From Nemopilema nomurai (Eukaryota; Cnidaria; Scyphozoa; Rhizostomeae; Rhizostomatidae), in assembly GCA_003864495.1 (NCBI GenBank), contig ML133500.1, positions 86,710-150,709 on the forward strand: 64,000 bases of DNA, given 5' to 3'. The notes under the pieces were generated by a model, which ran no database searches, was not told the DNA's origin, and saw only the letters and a program-made list of their open reading frames with translations. This document shows, piece by piece, positions 23,768-37,361 of this stretch. A program made the translations under genes and the position numbers. Position 1 is the stretch's first letter; the number at the start of each line of letters is the position of its first letter.

Positions 23768-26700
23768 TTATTTTGGGTAGAATTCGCAAATGAAAGGCTG
23801 TCCTGCCAAGCAAACTTCATTTGCGTCGATGCTGTTGTTTAAGGAGACATCTTGCACCAATTCTAGGATATCATCTCTCGTAAATGAGTTCGTCGAGGAC
23901 TGCGCAAGACGATGGGCTTCGGCCTGGAGAAGACAAAAATACATGAATCAATGCACGTGAATAGAAATGAAGCGGCATTGACTATGTAGATAATGACGTA
24001 AATGGAGTGCTTGCTGGATACACCGATCATCAATGGATATAAGCTGTAATGTCACGTGCAAAAAGAGCAGATTTTCAAGTATTTTCACTGGGCTAACTGC
24101 TTCCTGAGAAAGAAGTGTTTACTTATCATATTTCAAAGCCAGAGTAAAGTAGAGGCCTGATTTCTGATCGACTCCAAAATAGTAGGAAATGGTCAAAATA
24201 TATCAGCCTAAGGACTAGCAACTGATTCATCCCTGAAATCACAACATAAAAAGGTGATCCTCTATACATTGCCACTTCAGATATTTGCCAAAAATTACAC
24301 ATTTAGCTCGTGAACTAAATTTTGTATTTGTAAATGTTTTAGTGAGAAACCTTCAGGTATTTCACAATCTTCTGTGGGCGGCAGTTTTCTAGAGACAAAC
24401 CATGGCCCTCTTCAGCCCCAGCTGAACAGGACATCTTCTCTGTGAAAATGAAAATCTACTCAGTCGTTTCAAAGACTAAAGAAACAAAGCTTTGGTTAAA
24501 AACGTTAGAACAAGAAGGAAAAAGCTGCTTAATAGGGAAACTCCAAAGTAATGCTTATCTTAAAAATAACAAAAGTAAAATAAATGGTATTAGCGATATT
24601 CCAAAAGAAGGTAATAGGAATTATGACCCTAAAAACATAACTGTGTAAGAAGATTTTGCTGTAGCTTCTCTTACTTGATGCAACACACTTCTTTCAAAGG
24701 CAATTTATTCTAATTACGTGACCATATCTGAACAAAAAACAACAAAGCCAATACATACCTAGAATCTCGTCGAGCTCTGATATTCCAAAATCTTCTACGA
24801 CATCTGTCAGCTTCAGTATTTCGTAGGTAGTCTCATCAGTCCCAACACCTAAGTATGTGCAAAAGTTGAAATGGAAAATTCAACATACGCACACTAGCAG
24901 AATTTGAATGATGTAAAATTTACTTATCGTACAGAAGTTCCATTTAGAAAGCGATTCATTTAGAGACTTTAAAGCACTTAAACAGGAAACTCATCAGACC
25001 ATTGATCTGTCCACCCTGTTCTGATCCAAAACATGTTTAACTTTTTAGTACTTTTCATGCTTGCCCTCACCTTGATGTCTTATTCTGCAGTGGATTAAAG
25101 AAACAGGGTAAGTGAACCATTTGTATCAGATAGTAAGGGACGTGCGATGATCAATACTTACGTTTTCTTTGCCGAACATGAAAACCGTTGGATGTGATTC
25201 GTTTATCCACAAGGCACCTAAAATGTTGCATTGATAAGAAGACATGGACAGTCAACATGGAATCCAAATAAACAAAAAAACAGAAGGCTTGAAACAGGAT
25301 GCTTCTGTTATTTTTCAAACAGGAAACTTTTGTACATTTGTGAACATTTATAGACAGTTTGATGAAATGACTTGAACCATCTATGAGCAATGATGAGATG
25401 AAAATGTGTTAAATTATTGTAATACTCTGCTTCATTTTGATTGCACCATTATAGTCACGTGATTGTAAACTCTAAGCACTAAATAGGTAATTCTATACAC
25501 CCGTACGTTTTAGTGTAAGAACCTTTTATGATAAGCTCTGATGTTGATTGGCCAGATAAGGTTTCTAAGAGTGTGGGAAGGTGCAAATGTATTCAGTAGA
25601 TTGTTTCGTAGAATTGGAACAACGCTTGTTGGCAATCAGAATGTTAAATCTTGCTGTTCAAATACAAAACATAAGAAAAGAATTCAAGACATTTGTAGAT
25701 TGTTGGAAATTGGCACAAAATAGCAATGTGACAAAAATGGCACAAAAATGTTCAAAATTACCTTCCAGTATCCGGCGGAATGCATTCAAAACGGAGGCTT
25801 TGCAATCTATCAAAATTTTTCAACCTAAAGAGGTTTCGGTTCGTCAAAATTTGGTTGACAAAAATAGCAATTTTAATTCTGCAAGACGTAAGTAACTACT
25901 TTGATTTTGAATATGACGTTATAGACGAAATTCATTAATCATTTAAAATTGACCTTTTTAAGTTGGACAATAAGACTATGTTAATATTGACTAACGACTT
26001 TAATCAAAGTTTTAAGAACTTTAGTGAAAGTGAAAGAAAATTCGTGAAAATTCGTGAAAATTAGTGAAGCTGGAAGAGATACAATCCTAAATCAAGAAGG
26101 AATATTTCTGCCATTGTGGATCTAGCCAGCGTTTAAGGGTTTGCTCCATTGTTTCGCTATACAATTATCTCGTAACTCCTAACTAATTAAAGACCACTCA
26201 GAACAGACTTTATTTCTGGTCAGCCATTTTTCACCTTTCCATGATCTAAGACTCCGACCCTCTTCTTGTGTTTAAAGCTAAATAGGTATTCTCCCAAATG
26301 AACAATCGTTTATTTCATTTATTTGTAGGATGATATTATATATGCGAACTCTGAAACATTTTAAGAATAAAATAAAAAATGGATTAACAAACCGATGATC
26401 TAAAGAGACTATACAATCATTCATTGGTAAGACGTGCTTCCTCATCAGTTCGTGGTAGATCAAATCTTCGCGGGCTCTTGAAGAAATGAAGAAATCGAAT
26501 TTCACTTTGTCCTTAAATAGTTACCCCGTTTTCCTGATTAGAAATGATGGGCCTAAATTATCAATTATGAAAATGCGGAATACAAATAATTTGTATAAAT
26601 AATGTTAGCTCATGCTAGCTGTAATTTATCTACAAATAAAATATACAAATTCATATAAATTCAATGCAGAGATCTAAACAAGATTAGGAATTTTGAAAAG

Positions 26701-29700
26701 GCCCCCTTTTTAACGGCTACAGTCCCTGTTTTGAAACATGTTTATGAATTATTCTATTTGTAGACCCTGGAATTAAGAGTCAATGGACGTTCGACAAACA
26801 GAATTATTCATATAGGCTAGAGTTATCAAAACGAAGGCCAAAAATGTTCTCACGAGAATTCGAGGCAATAATACCTCATTGGATTTAAAAGGTACATCCT
26901 TCCGCCTTGACAAATGACCCACAAATTCCATCTGCTTATTTTTCCGATTACCGATATTTCATGAATTCCATCTTCTTGCTCCAGGCAGTCTTCACTAATA
27001 GGGGAAGCAAATACTCAACATAAGACATTTAATATATTATAATCATGATTATGATCATCATGGTCAGAAGCTGTATGCAACAGTACAAATATCATCATAA
27101 TGACAACCAGGTTCCGGTTCAACCATATCAAAGAAAAAATGTTTTTGTGGTAAAATTACCTAGTTGATGAAAGATCTTCCTCAAAATGTTCCCGAATAGC
27201 ATTCAGTTGAAAGGATAAATTGAAGTCTTCTGGACGGTATACACTCTTGGCTGACGATTTGCTAGACGGAAGGCCCATTCTACTTTGAACCTAAAGAGTG
27301 CAACGATTTCTTAAGAGTGAAACAATAAAACAATGCAAAGAAAGGGGGCTAGGGCTCAAACCCCTCTTGAAACAGTTAAGCCACCTGATACAGTTGTGTT
27401 GCAGTCAACGGCAAAAGAAAAACCAGATGCTATGACAAGAATATACTTTATCATGCTGTGAACCAAATGGCCCCATTACACCTTTTCAGTATAGTTACAC
27501 TATTTATCTGTAATCAATGACCAAACACAAATCCACACAAAAAAATATTATATTAAACATTGAAAAAATCCACACACAAAAATGGCCCAATGAAATTCCT
27601 ATATTTTAAATACCTCGCGATCAAAAATGGGGTCATGTGATAATACGATATTTTGAAATTAAATCTATTCGTACGTTTCTTCTATCAGTTTGTAGTAAAA
27701 GAAGTAAGGGTCTAATTCTAGAACGATAAACCGAGACACATTGAGAAACGACAAAGATGAAGGCGCTAATTCTCCTATGAAGTTGTTTGGAAATAAAGAA
27801 GAAACAGCAAACCTTTGGAGAAATTTTGTTACCAGTTTTCTTTTGAAGAGCTTTTTTATCAGGTTGCAAAATCTGAAATGGCTACAAAATACGATTTTCT
27901 TACATCAATGAATATATCTTTGTTAAATTGAACTGTAACAATAATAACTCTATGACGTAAGACCGATGAGAACCGTTCCCTGTTCAAAACGAAAAACATG
28001 TTTATCAGATTGCTACAACTGTGTCGCTCAATTCAAACACAGGCGATACGTATACATGTATCGCAGTGAGTATGAAATGGTGGGAAATTCTCGAAAAAGA
28101 AGAAGTTATCAAAAATACCATGCCGGCAAGGCAAAAAACAAATATTCGGCCACACATCATTATATCCACCTGCCCCATATGTAAAACGATGCAGATGTAT
28201 CTTCGAAATCTAAAAAAGCTTTGAAACAATATCTCGCCCTAAGAAAGTGTTGTCAGAGCGGGCAGTCAAAGTTAAGATCAGCACAAAATAGGGGAAAACT
28301 ACGCATCTGCCTTTTGCAAAATTCGCTTAGAAAGCAAACCATTAGAAAAGAATCACTAGTTCCTCCTACCTCAATGGGTCTTTTGCTTGCGCTATCATTT
28401 ATACCAATTCCTCTACTCCAGTTTTCGATTGATATCTGCTTCAACCTAGGGCCTAACAATATCATATTTGATAGTCTGATTGATTAAAGCCACTGAAAGG
28501 GTATTGATTAATTGATTGGTTTTTGATTCATTGATCAACATTTATTGATTATATTCAAATTAACTAAACTATAAGTGATATGTTTCCCTTTATTAATTGC
28601 AGGAAAGGCATACAAAAAGTCGTATTTCTTAGACACAACCCTCTCTCGATACAAATTCCCCACTTCCGCGAGAGAATGCCTGCATACTTTTTGGTTGACG
28701 CATAAGGGTCACCATAACACCATAAGTTGAATGATAAAATAAACAAACAGACATGGTATGCAAATGGGATGGAATGAGCAAATTGCACAATCGGTCCTTT
28801 TATAACCGATCAATTATTCAGCGATGGTTGAAAAGGGCCAGTGAAACAACTACTTCTGCCCAGACCCTTCTAAACAACAGATATCAAAACTGGCACAAGC
28901 GCCCTGCTTCCTCAGTGGACCTAACGCTATCCTGGTTTCGTGTTTTAGCGCACAATTACTTGTCGTGCAAACCTTTAATAGCATCCCACCACTAATAGAA
29001 AACTGCTTCCTACCTTGTGACGTGTTTACCAAAGGCTCATCAAAGATACTCTCATCTTCTTCAACACTAAAAAACTCGTCCAAATCGCTTTTGGTGCGTT
29101 TCTCGTGATCCTTTCCAGTGGCAGATTTCGTTAACATCGCGTCTTCCTTTCTTTGACCAAAAACAGTTACTGACTCTTCAGCATTGATTGGAAATGTTTC
29201 AGATAACTCAGAAAAGAGTGAGAGAGAAGTATCGATGTTAGTGCCTTTCGACTGGTAATCAAAACTCACATTTGCTTCATTGTTGACTAGTGTCCTTTCT
29301 ATCTCGAAACTGCTACCGCAAATGCTATTCCCTTCAGCATTATTTATCATTTGACAATCAGATTTTTCATTCTCAGTAGACTCACTGCAAACATCAGATT
29401 CCTCTCCTATTTTAGAACGGTCACCATTCAGCATTTCGCAGTGCAGATTTTTAACAGTACCACCATTTGATGAAGCATCTTTTCTTGAGATCGAAAAATC
29501 AGGTGTCGTTGGGAAAAAGTTCTCTACTTCAGAATTTGCGATTCCAGGTGATTCTGCTGAAGAAGAGATTTTAGAATCTCTGACGATTGGATTCTCTCGG
29601 GCTTCCTTATCAGATAATGCAATAAGCTCTTCAACTTCATCAGCAGTTCTGTCAAATTAAATGTCTTGTTTAGTTATGAAATTGCAATATGATAAAGCTT

Positions 29701-32700
29701 AAGACTAGAAAAAATTCTAACGAGTTGGAAACAGGATTTGAATGAACGATAGATTCAAATACTCAATAAATAGCGCGAACAAATATTGTACAGAACATTC
29801 AATGTGAAGCAGCCAGTCATCACCATATCAAAGCCAAAAATAAAATGCTAACTCATGATGGCTTGGCTTTTCTCATTCGTCTTTTGTCAAACATTTCTTA
29901 ACCAACTGACAAGGTAAAGATGCAATGTGGAGACAGCGGCTTAGCATCCATCCATAAAGGTTCTTCGAAAACTATCGTTATAAGTGAATGGTCTTTTGCA
30001 AGTGTTTCCATTATTTTATCAACAACAGATTCTTTCATCAGAACGGTTAATCTTCATTTGATGATACTTCGACAAATCGACGATAGTACGACGAAGGTTT
30101 AGGAAAGTGATACCTGTTAGGCACGATTCAATGTAAGTCATTTAAAGGCAATTACGAAAATTTCGCAAAATTCAGCGACTTAAACCTGCCACATTAGTAG
30201 CGTCAATTCTCCAAAGGAAACAAATTAAAGGAGCGAGCAAACGAAAAATTTTGTTAATTGAAAAAGACATGACAGCCTCAGCTTATTTGCTGGAACGAGG
30301 CTGGTCCTGGAATAGAAGCCTTCTGAAGTGGGCAAAAAGCAACTTGGTCGGATTTGCACGCGGAAGGCATTCTAGAAGACATATTTCCGCATAAATGCAT
30401 CGATAAGGCAATCTATCTGATTCAAAATAGCAATGCATTGCCTTAAACATCGTCTCAAATCAATAGGTGTTTACATACAAAGGACAAATCGTGAAGGAAT
30501 CGATAATTCTAATGATTAAAGATTGGCTTCGTAAGGAATCGCCAAATTTGTTTGTTCTTGGGCGATTTTCAAATACCACCTTGCTTCTGAGTAAGAAATA
30601 CACTGTTTCATCTTTTTGATGATACTTTTTGAACATAATGCCTGATTGGCAATCACTGCAAAAGCTAGCTGTTCATTCAAACAAATTTGTATAACACAAC
30701 GAACTGTTTATGGAAAAGCTCGATCATATGTGTTTCGTTTGAAATCCAGGTGTCTGTGGTTAAAGTTATAATCTAGAAGCATAGTGAGAACAAACAGTTC
30801 ACCAGAATCGAATGACGCCTCTCATTCGATGCTTGTGCAAATTTTTGTCATAATCGACACGAGTGAAGCATCATCAAACTGCAAATTCTTAAAAATATCC
30901 AGCACTTAGGAAAAACGTGGGAACAATAAATCTTGTCTTTGTGCGTTCAGGTCACTAGTGACAGAATAACTAAGCGAATCGAACACCATCTCACTGTGCG
31001 AAAGGTTTCAGTTTTTCTATCAAGACAGCTGTCTTTTATGTCTTAGTACACGGTTAAACGGTGTCGATAATAACAATTACCAAGTTTTTAGCTTCTTTTT
31101 AGCAACCAAACTTTGAATCCTTTATTCTTCAGCCGTAGGTGTGCACTGATAAGCTCAGCAAGATGAAAAATATGACGCTTGAAATCACATGTGGAAAACA
31201 CGTCTTTCGTTAGAAATCATCATGGCGATTGCAAATGTGTAATGTTTCGATTACCAGTTGGGGAAATAAAGCAACTTCCAGTTTGAAAACTCCTAAATAT
31301 CTTGAAGATGAACACAAATTTTAAGCTCAAAGGCACTATTCTTATCACTTCATTCATTTGCAATTATTCTTCTTGAATACGTAGTCTTGAATACGTAGGA
31401 AATTACATCATCTTCTAGAGGAAGATTACCATAAAAACCAAAAACCCACTGTCCTTCCCCTGTTGGTTCGGAACGGGATAACAAATCTGAGAACCTTGCA
31501 GCAGGCTCGAAGGAGTCAAATTAGTGGATGATTTTGGATGATCCGTGAGAAGAGTATAGACGTGAGAGTCAAACAACGGCTTTGGAACGCATGACGCCTG
31601 AGCAAACTCAATACAACTAACGCCATGTATCTTAAAACTGATCGGGATTTGTTTACGTGAGCGCTGCAATATCTCTAAATATAACACGTGCACAAATTCG
31701 ATTCACGTACCCAACTTTGAATTCAATTTGAAGGGGTCCACTCAGCGGTACACAGCAATAGGTCAATGCAGGTTTGAAAATGTGAAGAAAATATTGCTTT
31801 GACGAAAATCAGGATATAATCCTTGAGGAATTTCGAAATCCTAGGCTCAAAAATAAGGTTGTGTCTAGAGATTAAAGGTGCTAGAGCTCAGGTTCTATGA
31901 AGTGCTCCTGCTTGTAGATCAGCCTGTGCGCCAACAAAAAAGGGCGTGTAGTAAGAAAAATGCAGATAGATTCATCTGATCAACTGACGTAGCGTTGAAA
32001 AGACGAAGTGGAAGATTCGGGGACCATGTTATTGTAAAAAGTATGAAAATCAACAAGAGGCATCACATTGGCTGACACTGACAAAATAGAATCCATAGAA
32101 TGAGAATACGGTAAAGGCTACTTTAGACGTATTTTTGTAGATGCGCTGGGAATATGCAAAACAATTACAAGTGCGCTTAAAAGGAGCGTGCTCGAGTAGC
32201 AGCTGAAAAGACAGCAATATTCCAGTGTTTCCTAAGAATGCCGTCACGATTGGGCTAATTTGGATACGAAAATTCGAAAGTAGGAGAGGTAAAAATATAT
32301 TTAGAAAATGTGATTTGTCTGGTTCATTAATATACGTGCAAATATTTATCCCTTAAGAACTTTTTACCACTTGGTCCTAACGATGCGTTCATCGAAAGAT
32401 TATCATTTCTGGAAAATGAAATAGCACAAATTAGACTGGTCTTAAAGCAGTGTGGAAGAATTAATTTTAGGTCTTTGCTACTCTTCTGCAGTGGAACATG
32501 GAAAAAATAAAGCATTTGTACCGGCAGCCGCCTTCATCACTGTTGACATCCCTAGCTGGACCAAAGTCTTCACACATAGATCGAATGGTCTTTCTGATAA
32601 GTTCCACCAATTCTTCCTGCATTCGAGAGTATACATTAAATGTTGGAAAAAACTAAATTGACAAATAATAAAATGAATGGCTATCAATTTTATTTGAAAT

Positions 32701-35264
32701 TGAGTGACTAGGCTTGGAACATAGTTTAAATAACTGATCAGCTGAAATGTGCTGTACAGGTCTACTTGCTCTTGGCATGGCTTTAGAATAAATGAAGCAA
32801 ATAATTAAAACTTAAAAATTCCAATCAAGATTCCATAATTTTTGCAGACTTATGAATTTCTTTGGTGTGACATCCCTCGCAGTATGCAAACTTCAGAAAG
32901 GACGAAAAAGTGCTTTAAGTATGCAAAAGTTGTGGTAATGGTGTTATGACGAGCAAAGCAAAGTAAAAAAATTTAATAACACCTTCAAGAAGCATTTTGG
33001 CAAAACAGAGGATCTCTCTAACTCAAAAAAGATTCAAGTTAAGAGGCATACATCTTGTAATAGAATGCAAGAAGCATCTAATATGCATATGTTACTAAAA
33101 GAGAAAAGGTGTTGAAATATCCACCATACTTTTTAAATTCCCAATCATTCAAGAAATTGCTCAAAACATTCTTAAGAACCTTGGTCCTTAGCTATCATCA
33201 GAAAATATCATCTTTGACAAGACATACTGCATTCAATATGTTGCACAGGGAAGCAAGGTTTTCTAATTGAAAAAAGCATAAGTTGATTCTTAACATGAAA
33301 AGGTTTACATTTAAGTTTGATTGAGAGTGTACTAAAAGAAGAACATGAATTTAAAGGAACAGAAACAAACTTCTAACCTGTAACCAAAAAAACTAAACAA
33401 AAAAACAGAAAGAACATGATTATACTTGCCAGGTTTTCCAAAAGAACTTGTGTTTTGTTTGGTTCCACATTAACATCAACATTTTGAGAAGGTACAGTGA
33501 TGGCAATAAACACAATTGGATATTTACCAGATACAGCTGCATTGAATTCAAGATAGGTTGCTTTAACAACCTGCAAATTAGCAAAAACAGTAGACATTGC
33601 ACCAATTATAATCTTTACCCTGCACGCTTACATTTACTATTCCTAATTTCAAGACAACTACATCGCATTTACACACCATTAAACCAGTTGACTTAAGATA
33701 TTGCACTTACATAATCTAAAAACTGTCTACATAGCAAGCTTCTGCATAAAACATAAAACAGCCTCTTAAGTCAAAGGTAAATATGCTTAAATTCCTGTTT
33801 AACTAGATTCAAGGCTACAGCAGCAATAACAACTCCTGTTCCACCTTTCATTACAGCATACTTTCACACTTTGCTCATCGAAAATAATCAAATTATCATT
33901 TTAATATCATTTTTTTAATTACCTTTTTCTCTTAAAAAAATGCAACTATCAGCAAGTGAAGCTATGTGATTCTCAAATATTATGGAATGTTTAATTTCCA
34001 TGAATTCATAGCATAAATATATGATAAAAATTGAATATAATATAGCTAAACTTTAAAGGTACTAACCTGAAAGATTGCTTTGATTTCTACAGGCCTCTCA
34101 TTAACATAGAAAAAAGCCCTATCATTTGACGCCTTAAAAGAACTTTCGATGAATTCTTTCCTTGGCAGAATAAAATTTATCTCAAAATTTTCATTTTTTT
34201 CTCCAAGTGTTCCTTCTTGCATTTGGCCATAACATTGACTACCAAAAATGGAAATGAAGCTATCTCGAATACTCTGCCCTTTTGATTTTTGCCAGATGAC
34301 AGACTTATTGTGTTTCAAAATAATTCTTAGCTCCGGCCTAATAAGGCCATATGAAATAAGCAAGTGTTCAATTTTCCTCAACTCGTCTTTATTTTTCTTT
34401 GCACAACTATAGAATTGTCGTCTAACAGGAAGATTTTTAAACAATTCTTCCACTATCATTGTCACTCCACTTTCCCTTGAGCAAGGCTTTGACTTTGTAA
34501 TGCTTCCTTCATGATTCAGAAAAAAAATCCTTCCAATCTGTTGACCTTCTGTTTTTGTTGTAAATGATAAATTGCTCACTGCTGCTAATGAATGGAGAGC
34601 TTCACCTCTAAACCCCAGGGTAGTCAAAGTCTTCAAATCAATATCATCTTTCAGCTTGGATGTATAATGTGGCTTTGCAACAAATTCTTCATCTCCAGGT
34701 GCTATACCACAGCCATTGTCCAACACTTCAATTTTTACAAGGCTAAAATTTTCCTTGATAATTGAATCAAATTAGTATTTATTGCTACAGTAAAAACATG
34801 TTAATATAAAGAAAAACAAATTAATTTTATTCCATTTTCCTTAAGTGATAGAAAATTCTATATGAACATCAAGTGCCAGATGTCTAAAAGCTTTTCAGAG
34901 CTGATGCCCTCTATCATCGAGTCTATGGATATATTACAAGCAGCAGGGAGATCAAGGGTTTCTTGGTGGGTCAAACATTTTCCCATTATAAGTTCCATAC
35001 TTCACACCTACAAATTTATGTGAAGAAATCCGAATAAGAAAAATTGAAAAATTTCTGTTGTCGATGTTGTCAAATTTCTCAAAGCACGAGGTAAGTTTTG
35101 CATTCATTCAATAAAAACAGGATCGTGCTTACCAATCTCACTTCAATATTGGTCGCGGTTGCGTCAACAGAATTTTCAAAAAGCTCTTTAACGGCAGAAT
35201 AAACAGATGTTATAACCTGGCTGCTAGATATAAGCTGTATCGTCTCTTTTGGTAATTTCTTCAT
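23768..35264 (-). CDS. PMS1: PMS1, MutL-family mismatch-repair protein, complete
   Basis: GHKL ATPase that pairs with MLH1 in DNA mismatch repair in the nucleus. Exons: 35264-35133, 34753-34067, 33570-33430, 32616-32522, 29648-28973, 27872-27813, 27290-27160, 26994-26952, 26511-26393, 25217-25162, 24848-24759, 24439-24351, 23923-23768. The sum is 2475 nt, 824 residues (human 932). The N terminus [20 protein letters not shown] and [10 protein letters not shown] (E27, N31) form ATPase motif I. DNGCGI is motif [18 protein letters not shown] motif [13 protein letters not shown] motif IV, and [14 protein letters not shown] ends the transducer domain. A Ser/Glu-rich linker follows. The C-terminal domain shows [24 protein letters not shown] and VCLAGQPF, matching human PMS1, and has no PMS2-type endonuclease motif, as expected. 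Intron 3 is best read as GC-AG. The left end of the linker exon is uncertain: 28973 keeps frame; 29014 has a stronger donor (GTAGGA) but would need another exon. Confidence 0.93.
29650..32520. other. large PMS1 intron (2.9 kb)
   Basis: The intron between PMS1 exons 4 and 5. Inside it the minus strand at about 31630 has a short ORF beginning [14 protein letters not shown], and other small ORFs occur on both strands. None resembles a known protein and none has splice context that fits a gene. I see no transposon ends. Confidence 0.4.
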
Positions 35265-35455
35265 GATCGGAGAGTTTGGCAGAGTTAGGCTCGAATAGAC
35301 TGGTTCCCGCCAACTTTATCAGTCTCGTTTTCACTTCCCTATTCATCATTAGCGATTGCGTTTTGAATGTAAATACACAAACTTCAATAGTATGGTAAGA
35401 ACGACATTTCTGTTACAAAACATGTAAGTGAGGGACCCTGAAATTCTGCTATGTA

Positions 35456-35885
35456 CCGTAAAAGCTCCATTAAGCCTTCCGGGGCCTTCTTCGTTTTTTC
35501 AGTCTTAGAGGGGATGACTTAAAAGAGGAGGGGGGGGGGGGGGTTGCGGCTTATTAAAAACTCTAGGTAAAAATACTAAAAATATGTTTTTATGCAGTTT
35601 TGTGTTAAAAAATATCATAGAAATATTCGCAAAACTGTCTTCTGTCCATTGCCAAGGATGCTAGAGAAATAAGAAGCACAGCTGAGGAAGAAAGCAAATT
35701 AGATATTGAAAGTTTTAAAAGTAAAGATATTATAAGCTAAGGCTAAACTCTAACATTTCGCGTTTATGACACCTCTGGCTAATGAAAGGGGGCCTAATAG
35801 AGAGGGAGATTTAATTTTAAAGCTTCATAAGGGGTTAAAAGAGAGGGTGCTTAAAAGAGATGGGGGTTTAATAGAGCTTTTACGG
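35456..35885. mobile_element. ~430-bp TA-flanked inverted-repeat element (Tc1/mariner-type MITE)
   Basis: The left end CCGTAAAAGCTCCATTAAGC is mirrored by the right end, which reads ..TAATAGAGCTTTTACGG. Dinucleotide TA lies directly outside each end (35454-35455, 35886-35887), the target duplication of Tc1/mariner-type elements. The inside holds GAGAGGG/TTAAAAGAG purine-rich segments and a run of 14 G (about 35530-35543), and no ORF of note. It lies about 190 bp upstream of the PMS1 start codon, so it may sit in or near that promoter. Confidence 0.7.
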
Positions 35886-35887
35886 TA

Positions 35888-37361
35888 ATTGCACAACCAT
35901 ACGCAGCTGTAGATTCCTCTTGCTTTCATAGAGGATTGTACTCTATGGAAGACTATATTCTTTAATGTTCTTTAAAAGTATGACACTTAGCAAGCAAGAA
36001 AACATCAGATTAACTCATTTCAAAAACCCAATCTTCTCATCAGGAAAACATCCCGGTATTATCAGGACATTTCCAGTACTGCAAACACGCTTCGTTTTAT
36101 CAGGACATTATCAGTCATGATACCTTACATGATCAGTCAAATTTAACAAATTATCATGTCGCCGTGAATTATTCCTGGTCTCATGTAAAGAGTCCGTAAG
36201 ACTTCAGTGGGAAATCTCAGCGACTATCGGTAAAGCAATTCGGCTTTGAATTCAATATTAAAAATTGCTGAGTAAAACCAACAAAACTCTATAGTTAATC
36301 CCATGTTATTTACGACTGCCAAAAAACTAAAGATGGTTTTGGCATGGCAAACTGGCAGCAGTAAATAAAGAAGCCATTTTCTTAGTTTCATTGATTTCAA
36401 ATTCTGTCATTAAGGTAATTTGAGTCAAGAAGGAGATTCGTGCATCCCCAAGCCACAAATGCCATTCTATTGATGACACGGCGTTGTCAATATTACACTC
36501 AATTTCACAACCTTACAAAAGGTCTGGAACGAGGATAATTATTGAAAACACCTCTAAGCACTTTGTCTTACTAAGTACGCAGTTTCAAGATCAAGATTAA
36601 AGATACGACGTCATCATATCTGACAATAGAATCAGCTTTTTAAAAAATACCTAATCATGTATTAATCATTGACCGGATGAAATAAGAGCTTGAAAAAGGA
36701 AGCGTCATCTATCATAGTCAATTGTCTGGTTTTCTTTGCAAACATTGCAATTGAGCAGTTCTTGTGCTAGAAACACAGATGTCTTAATCTGCCTTAGAAA
36801 CACGATAGCTTATATTCAGTCAAACTTCATTCAGTCAAGTCTTGAAAATGATGTTTCTATCATTTTAAATGATCTTAGCCCGATGTTTCTATGAATGCTT
36901 TTAATTAACATCTGAAACTCTGAAACTCTCCTTTAACATCTAAAACCTTTCTTTCCAACGTTTAGCACTTTCATCGCCATGACGTTATTTTGGCGTCTGT
37001 ATTTTATTCTATATCTTTGAAAGTTGCCAAGCCTTGGAAGACTTTTAAAGTAAGCAAAGTCCATGAGGCAGGAGAAAAACTAAAATTGGGCTAAAGCAAT
37101 TCTGATTAGTTACCTACACAACATACATTGGAATATTCCATAACTGCTCCATTCACAAACTCAACACCAGAGGTAAATAACCGTATTTAATCGAGCCATA
37201 ATCCAACAAAATCGTTAGCAATTATTAACACTTGATAACTTGACAACTTAATTGGTTAGCTCAATAAACAACACATTAAACTATCCTTGGTACAATGCTA
37301 ACAGTTGTATCTAACCCTACTTCGTATATGTTACAATAGTGTTCCAGTGTCACTGAACGGC
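35888..37361. other. spacer between Mind bomb 3' end and PMS1
   Basis: No gene recognised. A minus-strand AATAAA lies near 37013, about 350 bp after the Mind bomb stop. Short repeated TATCAGGACATT words occur at about 36059 and 36097. Confidence 0.45.

Noticed and set aside
28005..28465. Exon-like segments in the PMS1 linker region ([23 protein letters not shown])
   Set aside because: No combination gave matching phases on both sides; kept only as a possibility under the PMS1 linker finding.
28753..28995. Plus-strand 80-codon ORF
   Set aside because: It lies opposite the PMS1 linker exon end and intron, has no family resemblance and no splice context.
23768..29648. Separate unknown acidic-protein gene
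   Set aside because: Its C-terminal exons match the PMS1 C terminus ([10 protein letters not shown]..., VCLAGQPF) and its phases connect to the PMS1 ATPase exons, so it is one gene.
31415..31693. ORF with mitochondrial-presequence-like start in PMS1 intron 4
   Set aside because: Short, no conserved domain, and the alternative frame is equally open.
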